Positions 16,382-24,442 of a stretch of DNA of 33,290 nucleotides are shown here, in pieces. The position numbers were made by a program, and so were the translations under genes. The stretch lies in NCBI GenBank assembly GCA_003852775.1, contig RDDZ01000025.1, positions 1 to 33,290 of the forward strand, read 5' to 3'. Position 1 is the first letter of the stretch. Each line of letters opens with the position of its first letter. Under the pieces are notes generated by a model that ran no database searches, was not told the DNA's origin, and worked only from the letters and a program-made list of their open reading frames with translations. Source of the stretch: Microbacteriaceae bacterium (GTDB lineage: Bacteria; Actinomycetota; Actinomycetes; Actinomycetales; Microbacteriaceae).

Positions 16382-17104
16382 CTACGGCGCGGGCCACTCC
16401 GTGGGCAACGGCAGCGCCGCGGGGTTCACGACGCCCACGACCTCGCTCAGGACGCGGTAGGTCTGCTTCTCCCCCACCCACAGGTGCTTGCCGCCCTCGA
16501 CCGCGATGAGCTCCACCTCGGGCACGGCGGCACGGAAGCGCGCCTCGGCCTCCGGCGGGCGCAGGTAGTCGTCGAGCTCGGGCACGACCGCCACGAGGCG
16601 CTTGCCGCTGCCGGCCCAGGCACCGAGCTCCTCCTGGGAGGTGCGGTGCAGCGGGGGCGAGAGCAGGATGGCGCCCTCGACCGGGTGCTCGAGCCCCCAC
16701 TTGAGCGACACCTCGGTGCCGAACGACCAGCCGAGGAGCCACGGATGCGGCAGACCGCGCTGCGCCACGAGGGCCATCGCGGCGGCGAGGTCGAGGCGCT
16801 CGTCGACGCCGTGGCCGAACGCGCCCTCGCTCGTGCCGCGCGGCGAGGTGACGCCGCGGAAGTTGAAGCGCAGCACCGCGAGGTCGGCGAGGGCCGGCAG
16901 GCGCGCGGCCGCCTTGCGGATGATGTGCGAGTCCATGAAGCCGCCGTGCGTGGGCAGCGGGTGCAGGCACACGAGGGTCGCGACGGGGTCGGCCATCTCC
17001 GGCAGCGAGAGCTCGCCGACGAGCGTGAGACCGTCCGCGGTGCGCAGCTCGATGTCCTCGCGGAACGCGGGCAGCTCGACGCCCCCGGTGATCTCGATGG
17101 TCAC
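16382..17104 (-). CDS. Alpha/beta-hydrolase family protein
   Basis: A 240-residue cytosolic hydrolase. It has LVCLHPLPTHGG after the first strands (oxyanion region), FNFRGVTSPRGTS, the nucleophile elbow GWSFGTE, an acid candidate in VPELDDYLRP and the catalytic histidine in GGKHLWVG. This order fits small dienelactone-hydrolase-like or YsgA/alpha-beta-type serine hydrolases; the substrate is unknown. The GTG start overlaps the stop of the upstream zinc-finger-like gene by 4 nt (GTGA) and has GGAGG upstream, so the two are co-translated. It converges on the permease gene with 5 nt between the stops. Confidence 0.88.
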   Translation of the reverse strand: MTIEITGGVELPAFREDIELRTADGLTLVGELSLPEMADPVATLVCLHPLPTHGGFMDSHIIRKAAARLPALADLAVLRFNFRGVTSPRGTSEGAFGHGVDERLDLAAAMALVAQRGLPHPWLLGWSFGTEVSLKWGLEHPVEGAILLSPPLHRTSQEELGAWAGSGKRLVAVVPELDDYLRPPEAEARFRAAVPEVELIAVEGGKHLWVGEKQTYRVLSEVVGVVNPAALPLPTEWPAP

Positions 17105-17394
17105 GTGCGGATCCTCCAGCAGTGGGTGTGCCAGTGCCGCCGGTTCGCGAGGTCGTTCTCCTCGCCGAACAGGCCGTCCGCCCGCCAGGCCACGACGTGG
17201 GCCGTTCCGACGGGGATGACGAGCCCGCAGCCGGGGCAGGTGTACTCCTTGACGGCCGCCGCGGCGCTCTGCGGCTGCACGTTCCACGTGCCGTCGCGGC
17301 GGGTCTCGGTGTGCCGCATGCCGCCGAGGATGCGTTCGACGTCGAGCGGCTGGGGCTCCGCGTCGCGGCGGCGGGGACGGCGCGACGGGGACAT
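17101..17394 (-). CDS. Small zinc-ribbon-like conserved protein
   Basis: A 97-residue protein. The basic N-terminus (SPSRRPRRR) is followed by ILGGMRHTETRRDGTWNVQ. The second half has TCPGCGLVIPVGTAHVV and later RRHWHTHCWR, a Cys-x2-Cys plus His/Cys arrangement that suits one zinc ion. Similar small proteins occur next to hydrolases in other actinobacteria; the function is unknown. ATG 17394 is supported by TAGACT 6 nt upstream and the absence of a ribosome site, so the transcript is probably leaderless and carries the hydrolase gene as second cistron. Confidence 0.8.
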   Translation of the reverse strand: MSPSRRPRRRDAEPQPLDVERILGGMRHTETRRDGTWNVQPQSAAAAVKEYTCPGCGLVIPVGTAHVVAWRADGLFGEENDLANRRHWHTHCWRIRT

Positions 17395-17400
17395 GCTTCG

Positions 17401-17406
17401 AGTCTA
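17401..17406 (-). promoter_or_regulatory. -10 box of the leaderless zinc-ribbon gene
   Basis: TAGACT on the minus strand, 6 nt before ATG 17394. Confidence 0.55.
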
Positions 17407-17417
17407 CGAGCGCGGGA

Positions 17418-18068
17418 TCAGTACCAGCCGCGACTCTGCGAGTAGCCCCACGCGACGCAGGGGCTGCCGTATCGACCGGCGATGTAGCCGAGGCCCCACG
17501 TGATCTGGGTGGCGGGGTTGGTGGCCCAGTCGGCGCCCGCGCTCGCCATCTTCTCGCCGGGGAGCGCCTGCGGGATGCCGTACGCGCCCGACCTCTTGTT
17601 GTGCGCGTAGACGTTCCAGTGGGATTCCTTCGTCCACAGCGCCACGAGGCAGTCGTACTCCCCCTGGCTCCAGCCGCGCGCCATGACCATGTCGTAGGCG
17701 ATCGCCTTCGCGGTGCCCGGGTCCGGGATGCCGGCGGCGGGGGCGGTGGCGGCCGTCGGCTTGGGCTTGGGCTTCACGACGTCGAAGGCGTCGCGCGCGG
17801 CGGCGCGCTTTTCGGCGTCGAGGATCGAGACGCTCTGGCCCTTGACGACGGGGCTCTCGGCGGGGTCGGATGCCGCGGCGAGGGTCGCGGCGGAGGTGAG
17901 CCCGGTCGGCTCCACGAGGAACGCGGCGACGAGGCCGATCGACGCGAGGTACGCGAAGGTGCCGAGCGCCCAGCGGGGGCGCACGGCCTTCGTGGCGGGG
18001 GCGCGCACGACCAGAGCCGCCTGCTGGGGCGGTTCGGGTTGCGTCCCCCTGCGCCGGTATCCGCTCAC
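17418..18068 (-). CDS. Membrane-anchored lytic transglycosylase-like protein
   Basis: A 216-residue protein likely to act on peptidoglycan outside the cell. A cytosolic basic start precedes one membrane segment (about 34-52), then a linker with a KPKPKP run (99-104). The C-terminal domain (about 118-216) contains LVALWTKESHWNVYA with Glu148 in the catalytic position of SLT-type transglycosylases, and SGAYGIPQALPG, which continues the fold. Cys140 and Cys204 could pair. Related proteins are common in Microbacteriaceae. The GTG start lies 9 nt after a TACACT box, which gives a leader of at most a few nt. An enzymatic role is inferred from the motif only. Confidence 0.85.
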   Translation of the reverse strand: MSGYRRRGTQPEPPQQAALVVRAPATKAVRPRWALGTFAYLASIGLVAAFLVEPTGLTSAATLAAASDPAESPVVKGQSVSILDAEKRAAARDAFDVVKPKPKPTAATAPAAGIPDPGTAKAIAYDMVMARGWSQGEYDCLVALWTKESHWNVYAHNKRSGAYGIPQALPGEKMASAGADWATNPATQITWGLGYIAGRYGSPCVAWGYSQSRGWY

Positions 18069-18077
18069 AGTCGCACC

Positions 18078-18083
18078 AGTGTA
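18078..18083 (-). promoter_or_regulatory. -10 box of the transglycosylase-like gene
   Basis: TACACT on the minus strand, 9 nt before GTG 18068; the transcript is leaderless or nearly so. Confidence 0.45.
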
Positions 18084-18088
18084 CTCAC

Positions 18089-18113
18089 GCCTCCCGGGAA
18101 ACCCATGGGAGGC
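18089..18113 (-). terminator. Hairpin downstream of the DivIVA-domain gene
   Basis: A 7-bp stem (18089-18095 with 18107-18113) with an 11-nt loop, 36 nt after the stop at 18149. It has no U-tract and overlaps the upstream promoter region of the next gene, so its role as terminator is tentative. Confidence 0.4.
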
Positions 18114-18148
18114 CGCGACCCGAGCTCGGGGGGCGTCGCCGGCCGGCC

Positions 18149-18700
18149 TCAGCGGACCGCGAGCATGACGCTCGTGAGCGTGTCGAGCACGTAGTCGACC
18201 TGCGCCTCGCGGTAGCCGCCGCGCTGCGGACGGAAGGCGACCGTGCGGACGTCCTCGGTCGTGAGCGGCGCGCCGTTCTGGAAGTACGCGGCGATGCGGT
18301 CGGCGAAGGAGTCGACGTCCTTCACCGAGTAGCCGAGCGTGAGGAAGGTCACACGCTGGAACCTCTTGCCGGCGGGGCGCACGACGCGGTCGAGCAGCTC
18401 CTGCGCGGTCCGGCGGGCCTCCGCATACCAGGCCTCCTCGCCCATCCGCGCGATCTCGCGCTCGCGCTCGCGCGCCGCGAAGGCGTCCTCGAGACGCTCG
18501 AGCGCGGCGTCGACATGGCTCGTCGAGTAGCCGCCCTTCCGCAGGGAGAAGGCGGTCGTACGGATGCTGGCCGCGGTGATGACGGCGACGTCCGGGTTCT
18601 CGGAGGTGTAGGCCCGGCGGGCCTCCTCGAGGAAGTCCTCCACCTCGTCGATGTCGTAGCCCGGACGGCCCTTTCGCGCGCGGGGGAAGGTCATGCTCAC
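18149..18700 (-). CDS. DivIVA-domain protein with two modules
   Basis: A 183-residue protein with two copies of the short DivIVA-like module: FPRARKGRPGYDIDEVEDFLEEA-type residues at about 5-27 with a second half at FSLRKGGYSTSHVDAALERL, and again VTFLTLGYSVKDVDSFADRI with FRPQRGGYREAQVDYVL near the C-terminus. The modules flank a charged helical linker (AAREREREIARMGEEAW). Such modules are known from actinobacterial growth and septation proteins. GTG 18700 is preferred over ATG 18694 because TAGCAT lies 6 nt before it. The gene is upstream-adjacent on the same strand to the transglycosylase-like gene and just downstream of cdsA, which suggests a cell-envelope role (inference). Confidence 0.87.
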   Translation of the reverse strand: MSMTFPRARKGRPGYDIDEVEDFLEEARRAYTSENPDVAVITAASIRTTAFSLRKGGYSTSHVDAALERLEDAFAAREREREIARMGEEAWYAEARRTAQELLDRVVRPAGKRFQRVTFLTLGYSVKDVDSFADRIAAYFQNGAPLTTEDVRTVAFRPQRGGYREAQVDYVLDTLTSVMLAVR

Positions 18701-18706
18701 CGGGCC

Positions 18707-18712
18707 ATGCTA
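18707..18712 (-). promoter_or_regulatory. -10 box of the leaderless DivIVA-domain gene
   Basis: TAGCAT on the minus strand, 6 nt before GTG 18700. Confidence 0.55.
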
Positions 18713-18735
18713 CCGACCGGAGCCCGTGAGCGGAC

Positions 18736-19758
18736 TCAGTTGAAGACGAGGTAGAACGCGTAGGCGACGGCGGCCGACGGCAGGATCGAGTCGAGCCGGT
18801 CGAGGAAGCCGCCGTGGCCGGGCAGCCAGCCCGAGATGTCCTTGATGCCGAGCTCGCGCTTGATGAGCGACTCGATGAGGTCGCCCATCGTGCCGACGAG
18901 CATGAGCACGAGGCCCATGATGGTGCCCTCCCACCACGGCTCGTCGAGCATGAGCCAGGCGAGCAGCGTGCCCGCGCCCATCGCGACGACCGCGGCTCCC
19001 GCGAAGCCCTCCCAGGTCTTGCCGGGGCTGATGCGCGGGGCGAGCTTGTGGCGGCCGAAGCTCAGGCCGGCCGCGTAGGCGCCGATGTCGGTCGAGACCA
19101 CGACGATGAGCGCCGCGAGCACCCACCACTGGCCCCCCTCCTCGCCCGCGAGCACGACGTAGAAGCCCGCGAGGAACACGACGTAGAGCTGCACGAAGAG
19201 GCCGGCCCCGATGTCGGCGAGCACGGCGCGCGCGGGGGCGCGGTGGCTCGGCCGCAGGAGCTCGCCGATGCGCCACAGGCTGATGATCGCGATGCCCGCG
19301 AGCACGGCGAGCCACAGGCCCGGCACGTGCCAGAAGTAGGCGGCGGGGAGCGCCGCGATGCCGACGACGATCGAGGCGACGCGCGGGACGTCCCGCCCCT
19401 CGCGGCGCAGCGCGGTCGAGAGCTCCCACACGGTGAAGCCCACGAGGAACGCCGCGAAGAGGATGAAGAGCCACGTGTAGAACAGCAGGCTCACGAGCAG
19501 GATGCCGCCCAGCAGCACGCCGATCCCGATCGCCGCGAGCAGGTTTCGGCCCGTGCGCTGCTTGATCTTCTCCTGCGTCGCGTCGAACTGCTCGCGCGCG
19601 TGCCCGACCCGGGCCTCGAACTCCTCGCGCGCGTGCTGCGCGTGCGCCTCGAGGTCGGCGCGGGTCTGCTGCGCGCGGGCCTCGAGCTCCTCGAGGGGGT
19701 TCCGCTTCGCGGGCGCGGGGCTCTCGGGCGACGGATCGCCCAGGGGGTCTCGGTCCAT
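18736..19758 (-). CDS. cdsA: Phosphatidate cytidylyltransferase with coiled-coil extension
   Basis: Makes CDP-diacylglycerol from phosphatidic acid and CTP in the membrane, the branch point for phospholipids. The 340-residue protein has about eight hydrophobic segments from residue 72 on and the CdsA signature LIKRELGIKDISGWLPGHGG followed by FLDRLDS near the C-terminus. Unusually, residues 25-68 precede the first membrane segment and consist of four eleven-residue repeats (such as LEARAQQTRAD and LEAHAQHAREE), a hendecad coil like that of the giant DivIVA-like protein. The ATG overlaps the frr stop by 1 nt (TGATG). The frr-cdsA order is widely conserved. A tether to a coiled-coil partner is inference. 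Confidence 0.95.
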   Translation of the reverse strand: MDRDPLGDPSPESPAPAKRNPLEELEARAQQTRADLEAHAQHAREEFEARVGHAREQFDATQEKIKQRTGRNLLAAIGIGVLLGGILLVSLLFYTWLFILFAAFLVGFTVWELSTALRREGRDVPRVASIVVGIAALPAAYFWHVPGLWLAVLAGIAIISLWRIGELLRPSHRAPARAVLADIGAGLFVQLYVVFLAGFYVVLAGEEGGQWWVLAALIVVVSTDIGAYAAGLSFGRHKLAPRISPGKTWEGFAGAAVVAMGAGTLLAWLMLDEPWWEGTIMGLVLMLVGTMGDLIESLIKRELGIKDISGWLPGHGGFLDRLDSILPSAAVAYAFYLVFN

Positions 19759-20312
19759 CAGACCTCGAGGAGCTCGGCTTCCTTGTGCTTGAGCGCGACG
19801 TCGATCTGCTCCACGAACGACTTCGTGAGCTGGTCGAGCTCCTTCTCGGCGCGGGCGACGTCGTCCTCGCCGACCTCCTTGAGGAGGGCGTCGAGGTCGT
19901 CCTTGGCCTTGCGGCGCACGTTGCGGATCGCGACCTTGGCGTCCTCGCCCTTCGCACGCACGATCTTCACGTACTCCTTGCGGCGGTCCTGGGTGAGCTC
20001 GGGCATCGTGACGCGCACGATGTTGCCGTCGTTCGTGGGCGTCGCCCCGAGGTTCGGGAAGTTGACGATCGCCTTCTCGATCTCCTTGAGGGCCGACTTG
20101 TCGTACGGCGTGATGACGAGCGTGCGCGCCTCGGGGTTCTGCAGGCTCGCGAGCTGTCCGAGGGGCGTGGGCGTGCCGTAGTAGTCGACGAGGATCTTCT
20201 GGAACAGCGCCGGGTTGGCGCGGCCCGTGCGGACGGTCGCGAAGTCGTCCTTCGCGACCTCGACGGCCCGGGTCATCTTCTCCTTCGCCTCGGCGAGAAC
20301 GTCACTGATCAC
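19758..20312 (-). CDS. frr: Ribosome recycling factor
   Basis: Splits post-termination ribosomes together with EF-G. The 184-residue length is standard. It starts [20 protein letters not shown] and contains the diagnostic [20 protein letters not shown] and [24 protein letters not shown] 20312 has AAGGAG 6 nt upstream. It lies in the conserved pyrH-frr-cdsA order, but here a DUF3097 gene separates it from pyrH. Confidence 0.97.
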   Translation of the reverse strand: MISDVLAEAKEKMTRAVEVAKDDFATVRTGRANPALFQKILVDYYGTPTPLGQLASLQNPEARTLVITPYDKSALKEIEKAIVNFPNLGATPTNDGNIVRVTMPELTQDRRKEYVKIVRAKGEDAKVAIRNVRRKAKDDLDALLKEVGEDDVARAEKELDQLTKSFVEQIDVALKHKEAELLEV

Positions 20313-20351
20313 GGGGGCTCCTTCGAAGTTCCAGGCGGTTCCGGGTCCAGC

Positions 20352-21173
20352 TTAGTGACCCGGCGCGGTCACGAAGTCGATGAGCTGCTCGACCCGGGCG
20401 AGAAGCGCCGGTTCGAGGTCGGTGTAGGTACGCACGGAGCCCAGGATCCGCTGCCACGCGGCCGCGATGTCCGCCTGGTCGTCGTGGGGCCACCCGAGCG
20501 CCTCGCACACCCCGTGCTTCCACTCGACGCCGCGCGGCACCTCGGGCCACGCGCGGATGCCGAGCCGCTCGGGGCGGACGGCCTGCCACACGTCGATGTA
20601 CGGGTGGCCGACGACGAGCACGTGGGGCCCGGAGACCTTCTCGGCGATGCGCGACTCCTTCGAGCCGGGCACGAGGTGGTCGACGAGCACGCCGAGCCGC
20701 GCATCCGGCCCGGGCCGCCGCTCGGCGAGCACCTCCGGCAGGTGGTCGACGCCCTCGAGGTACTCGACGACGACGCCCTCGGCGCGCAGGTCGGAGCCCC
20801 ACACCTTCTCGACGAGCTCGGCGTCGTGCCGCCCCTCCACGAGGATGCGGCTCGCGCGCGCCACACGCGCCCGCTGGGGCGCCGCGGCGCGGGATCCGGA
20901 TGCCGTGTACGCCCGCCCGGGCGCCGCCTTCTGCGGGGCCGTGAGCACGACGGGCTCGCCGTCGACGAGGAAACCTCCGCCGAGCGGGAACCAGCGCACG
21001 CGCCCGTGCCGCTCCTCGAGGCCGACGTTGCCCTTCTCGATGCCGACGACGGCGCCGACGAAGCCGTCGGGCAGCTCGACCACGAGGTCCTTCCTCGCCT
21101 CGATCTGCGGGATCACCTTGCGCCCGCGGGCGCGCCAGTCGCCCGCGAGGACGTCAGAGCCGTAACGGTCCAC
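20352..21173 (-). CDS. DUF3097 family protein (Toprim-like)
   Basis: A 273-residue actinobacterial protein recognised as DUF3097 by its N-terminal VIPQIEARKDLVVELPDGF with FVGAVVGIEKGNV, and the central RILVEGRHDAELVEKVWG. The central strand-loop-helix with EGRHDAEL and later GVLVDHLVPGSKESRI resembles a Toprim-type fold with acidic residues that could bind metal. The biochemical role is unknown. GTG 21173 follows an AGGACGAA stretch and lies 34 nt after the pyrH stop, so the gene is probably part of the pyrH-frr operon. Its presence between pyrH and frr is unusual. Confidence 0.85.
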   Translation of the reverse strand: MDRYGSDVLAGDWRARGRKVIPQIEARKDLVVELPDGFVGAVVGIEKGNVGLEERHGRVRWFPLGGGFLVDGEPVVLTAPQKAAPGRAYTASGSRAAAPQRARVARASRILVEGRHDAELVEKVWGSDLRAEGVVVEYLEGVDHLPEVLAERRPGPDARLGVLVDHLVPGSKESRIAEKVSGPHVLVVGHPYIDVWQAVRPERLGIRAWPEVPRGVEWKHGVCEALGWPHDDQADIAAAWQRILGSVRTYTDLEPALLARVEQLIDFVTAPGH

Positions 21174-21207
21174 GGTCGGTTCGTCCTGTGCCGTCGTCCG
21201 TCACCGC

Positions 21208-21936
21208 TCAGGCGGTGACCAGGGTGCCGATCTGCTCACCGCGGAGGGCGCGCGTGATGTTGCCCGCCGGTTCCATGCCGAACACGAGCATCGGCATGCC
21301 GTTGTCCATGCAGAGGCTGAACGCGGTCGAGTCGACGACCTTGAGGCCCTGCACGAGCGCCTCCTGGTAGCTCACGCGCTCGAGCTTCTTGGCGTCGGGG
21401 TTCTTACGCGGGTCGTCGTCGTAGACGCCGTCGACGCCGTTCTTGGCCACGAGCACGGCGTCCGCACCGATCTCGAGGGCGCGCTGGGCGCTCACGGTGT
21501 CGGTCGAGAAGTACGGGAGGCCGGCGCCCGCGCCGAAGATGACGACGCGGCCCTTCTCGAGGTGGCGCTCGGCGCGCAGCGGGATGTAGGGCTCGGCGAC
21601 CTGCATCATCGAGATCGCCGACTGCACGCGCACCTGCGCGCCCGCCTGCTCGAGAAAGTCCTGCAGGGCGAGAGCGTTCATGACGGTGCCGAGCATGCCC
21701 ATGTAGTCGGCGCGGCCGCGGTCCATGCCGCGCTGGCTGAGTTCCGCGCCGCGGAAGAAGTTGCCGCCGCCGACGACGACCGCGACCTCGACGCCGTTCG
21801 GATCGTCGACGCCCTGGGGCGTGGCCGCCGCGATCTCGCGCGCGATGCTGCTCACGACATCCGGGTTCACCCCGAGGGAGCCGGCCCCGAAGGCCTCACC
21901 CGAGAGCTTGAGCAGGACGCGGCGGCGCTTCGACAT
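21208..21936 (-). CDS. pyrH: UMP kinase
   Basis: Phosphorylates UMP to UDP in pyrimidine metabolism. The 242-residue amino-acid-kinase fold protein starts [16 protein letters not shown] and contains [28 protein letters not shown], the QVAEPYIP segment and [12 protein letters not shown], all diagnostic of bacterial PyrH. ATG 21936 has AAGGAC 8 nt upstream. It follows tsf in the conserved order but is separated by a strong terminator and has its own -10 box (21983-21988). Confidence 0.97.
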   Translation of the reverse strand: MSKRRRVLLKLSGEAFGAGSLGVNPDVVSSIAREIAAATPQGVDDPNGVEVAVVVGGGNFFRGAELSQRGMDRGRADYMGMLGTVMNALALQDFLEQAGAQVRVQSAISMMQVAEPYIPLRAERHLEKGRVVIFGAGAGLPYFSTDTVSAQRALEIGADAVLVAKNGVDGVYDDDPRKNPDAKKLERVSYQEALVQGLKVVDSTAFSLCMDNGMPMLVFGMEPAGNITRALRGEQIGTLVTA

Positions 21937-21962
21937 GAGAGTCCTTCCGGGACGAGGGGGGT

Positions 21963-21988
21963 GCGGCCGGTGGGCCGCATCGATCGTA
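21963..21988 (-). promoter_or_regulatory. pyrH promoter -10 box and leader hairpin
   Basis: TACGAT on the minus strand (21983-21988) puts the start near 21976. A perfect 6-bp hairpin (21963-21968 with 21973-21978, GGTG loop on the plus strand) sits at the 5' end of the roughly 40-nt leader. A -35 was not clear. The remaining gap up to 22081 shows nothing else. Confidence 0.4.
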
Positions 21989-22081
21989 CCCGAGCGCATC
22001 CGCGAGCGGACCGGCAGCCGCGCGGGGACGGCGTGAAGGCGCCGCGACGACGGCGCCGTCGGGCGCGACGGGCGCGCGACG

Positions 22082-22120
22082 CCGAAGGGCCCCGGATCGC
22101 GTGGATCCGGGGCCCTTCGG
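22082..22120 (-). terminator. rpsB-tsf operon terminator
   Basis: A perfect 17-bp inverted repeat (22082-22098 with 22104-22120) with a 5-nt loop, 10 nt after the tsf stop codon. There is no U-tract, as is common in actinobacteria. Confidence 0.85.
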
Positions 22121-22130
22121 TCGTGCGTGC

Positions 22131-22958
22131 TTAGGCGCCGACCTTGAAGCGGGCGAAGCCGTTCACGGTCAGGCCGGCGTCGGCGAGGACCTTGCCGACG
22201 GTCAGCTTGTTGTCGCGGGCGTAGTCCTGCTCGAGGAGGGCGACCTGCTTGAAGAAGGCACCGAGGCGACCCTCGACGATCTTCGGGAGGGCGGCCTCCG
22301 GCTTACCCTCGTTGCGGCTGATCTCCTCGACGATACGACGCTCGTTCTCGACGTCGGCCTCGGGCACGTCGTCGCGCGACAGGTAGGTCGGGTCGGCGAA
22401 CGAGATGTGCTGCGCGACCGAACGGGCGGTCTCCGCGTCGTCACCTGTGTAGGAGACGACGACGCCGATCTGCGGCGGGAGGTCCTTGCTCGTGCGGTGC
22501 AGGTAGACGGCGAACTTCTCGCCGGAGATGCGGGCCACGCGGCGCAGCTCGATCTTCTCGCCGATGGTCGCGGCCTGGTCCTCGATGAGGGAGGCCACGG
22601 TGCCGCCGTCGACGGCGACCGCGAGGGCCGCGTCGACCGTCTCGGCGCCCGAGTCGGCGAGCGCGGCCACGATCTTGTCGGCGAGGGCGACGAACTTCTC
22701 GTTCTTCGCGACGAAGTCGGTCTCGCAGGCGAGCTCGATCATCGTGACGGCCGTGGCCGACTCGACGACCGCGATGAGGCCCTCGCTCGTGGAGCGGTCG
22801 GCACGCTTCGCATTGCCCTTCGCACCCTTGAGGCGGAGGATCTCGACGGCCTTCTCGATGTCGCCGTCGGCCTCGACGAGGGCGTTCTTGGTGTCGACCA
22901 TGCCGGTGCCGAGGCGCTCGCGCAGGGCCTTCACGTCTTCCAGGCTGAAGTTGGCCAT
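22131..22958 (-). CDS. tsf: Translation elongation factor Ts
   Basis: Nucleotide exchange factor for EF-Tu. The 275-residue protein has the N-terminal UBA-like domain ([20 protein letters not shown]), the catalytic [13 protein letters not shown] segment at about 78-90 and the C-terminal core with [22 protein letters not shown] 22958 has AAGGAAC 8 nt upstream. It follows rpsB after 37 nt and is closed by a strong terminator, so the two form the usual operon. Confidence 0.98.
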   Translation of the reverse strand: MANFSLEDVKALRERLGTGMVDTKNALVEADGDIEKAVEILRLKGAKGNAKRADRSTSEGLIAVVESATAVTMIELACETDFVAKNEKFVALADKIVAALADSGAETVDAALAVAVDGGTVASLIEDQAATIGEKIELRRVARISGEKFAVYLHRTSKDLPPQIGVVVSYTGDDAETARSVAQHISFADPTYLSRDDVPEADVENERRIVEEISRNEGKPEAALPKIVEGRLGAFFKQVALLEQDYARDNKLTVGKVLADAGLTVNGFARFKVGA

Positions 22959-22995
22959 GGATGTGTTCCTTAGCTGTTCGAAATCGATCGGATGA

Positions 22996-23931
22996 TTACT
23001 CGGCGGCCTTCTTGGCGGCCGGCTTCTTCTTCGCCGCGGGCTTCTCCTCGGCGGAGGCCTCCTCGGCGGCGGGCTCCTCGGCCGGGGCATCGGCCTCGGC
23101 GGCGGGCTCCTCGGCGGGCGCCTCAGCCTCGGCGGCGGCCTCGGCCGCGGGGGCCTCGGCGGTGCTCGACGCCTCGAGGAGCTCGCGCTCCCACTCGGCG
23201 AGCGGCTCGACGGCCGAGACGTTGCCCTCGGCCTCGGGCTTCTGGTGACGCTGGATGAGACCCTCGGCGGCGGCGTCGGCGATGATGCGCGTGAGCAGGC
23301 TCACCGAGCGGATCGCGTCGTCGTTGCCCGGGATCGGGTACTGCAGCTCGTCGGGGTCGGCGTTGGTGTCGAGGATGCCGATCACCGGGATGCCGAGCTT
23401 CGTGGCCTCGTCGACCGCGAGGTGCTCGCGCTTGGCGTCGACGACCCAGATCGCGCTCGGGGTCTTGGTGAGGTTGCGGATACCGCCGAGCGTCTTGTGC
23501 AGCTTGTCGAGCTCGCGCTTCTTGATGAGGAGCTCCTTCTTGGTGAAGCCCTTCGTCGTGTCGTCGAAGTCGATCTCCTCGAGCTCCTTCATGCGCGCGA
23601 GGCGCTTGGAGACCGTCTGGAAGTTGGTGAGCAGACCGCCGAGCCAGCGCTGGTTCACGTACGGCTGGCCGACGCGGGTCGCCTGCTCCGCGATGGCCTC
23701 CTGCGCCTGCTTCTTGGTGCCGACGAAGAGGATGGTGCCGCCGTGGGCAACCGTCTCCTTGACGAACTCGTACGCCTTGTCGATGTAGGCGAGCGACTGC
23801 TGCAGGTCGATGATGTGGATGCCCGAGCGCTCCGTGAGGATGAAGCGCTTGACCTTCGGGTTCCAGCGACGGGTCTGGTGTCCGAAGTGGACGCCGCTGT
23901 CGAGCAGCTGGCGGATGGTGACGACGGCCAT
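22996..23931 (-). CDS. rpsB: 30S ribosomal protein S2
   Basis: Small-subunit ribosomal protein, 311 residues. Diagnostic stretches are [62 protein letters not shown] and [12 protein letters not shown]. After about residue 250 a 60-residue extension follows, rich in Ala and Glu ([17 protein letters not shown]-like units) and ending in a lysine-rich [12 protein letters not shown]. Long low-complexity S2 tails are known in actinobacteria. ATG 23931 has AAAGGAA upstream. It is preceded by a structured leader of about 180 nt. Confidence 0.98.
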   Translation of the reverse strand: MAVVTIRQLLDSGVHFGHQTRRWNPKVKRFILTERSGIHIIDLQQSLAYIDKAYEFVKETVAHGGTILFVGTKKQAQEAIAEQATRVGQPYVNQRWLGGLLTNFQTVSKRLARMKELEEIDFDDTTKGFTKKELLIKKRELDKLHKTLGGIRNLTKTPSAIWVVDAKREHLAVDEATKLGIPVIGILDTNADPDELQYPIPGNDDAIRSVSLLTRIIADAAAEGLIQRHQKPEAEGNVSAVEPLAEWERELLEASSTAEAPAAEAAAEAEAPAEEPAAEADAPAEEPAAEEASAEEKPAAKKKPAAKKAAE

Positions 23932-24123
23932 GGCCGTATTCCTTTCCTCGCAGGCGCGGCGGTGCCGGCTCTGCGGTTTCTCAGTTGTCGTCGCGACCGG
24001 GCGGCCGCGATCCCTGGTGCCCCGGCGCGCATCCGCCGACCCTGTGGGTCGGACTGAAGGAGTTGAACCGTGTGCGATGGGCACGCGAAGTCACCCGCCG
24101 GAGCGGGTGCTGAGGAAAGTGTA
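23932..24123 (-). promoter_or_regulatory. rpsB promoter and structured leader
   Basis: A TACACT -10 box (24118-24123, minus strand) predicts a start near 24111 and a 180-nt leader. Two perfect 7-bp hairpins lie in it: 24092-24098 with 24103-24109 (4-nt loop), just after the start, and 24036-24042 with 24046-24052 (3-nt loop). A leader of this kind is a candidate for autoregulation by S2. Confidence 0.5.
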
Positions 24124-24195
24124 GCAGTGCAGGTGCGGGGCGGCGCGGCCCGTGCCGTCGGCACCGGTCGACCGGCTGGCGGAGGCTGCGGCGTC

Positions 24196-24267
24196 GGCGG
24201 CGCAGCGGGCGGCGATCCTGACGCCCGGCGTTGGCGGCGCAGCGGGCGGCGATCCTGATGCCCGGCG
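24196..24267. repeat. 35-bp direct repeat, two copies
   Basis: Copies at 24196-24230 and 24233-24267 are identical except for one C/T difference. They sit in the 319-nt spacer (24124-24442) between the rpsB promoter and the M23 gene. No gene was recognised there. Confidence 0.8.
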
Positions 24268-24286
24268 GGAGAACGTGCTCCCGCCG
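24263..24286. repeat. 9-bp hairpin next to the direct repeats
   Basis: A perfect 9-bp inverted repeat (24263-24271 with 24278-24286) with a 6-nt loop; it begins inside the end of the second 35-bp repeat. A smaller 6-bp hairpin follows at 24336-24350. The function is unknown; it might be a bidirectional stop or part of an RNA. Confidence 0.6.
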
Positions 24287-24442
24287 CGTCGCACGAGCTC
24301 CGCCCGCTGCCGCGGTTGCTCCCGCCGGTCGGTCGGGCGTCCGGGACGCCGGCCGCTCCTCCCCCGCCGGGTGGGGCTTCGGGCGTCCACGGATGACCGG
24401 CTCGGCGCCACGTGACGCGGTGCAGCCCCCCACGATGGGCGG

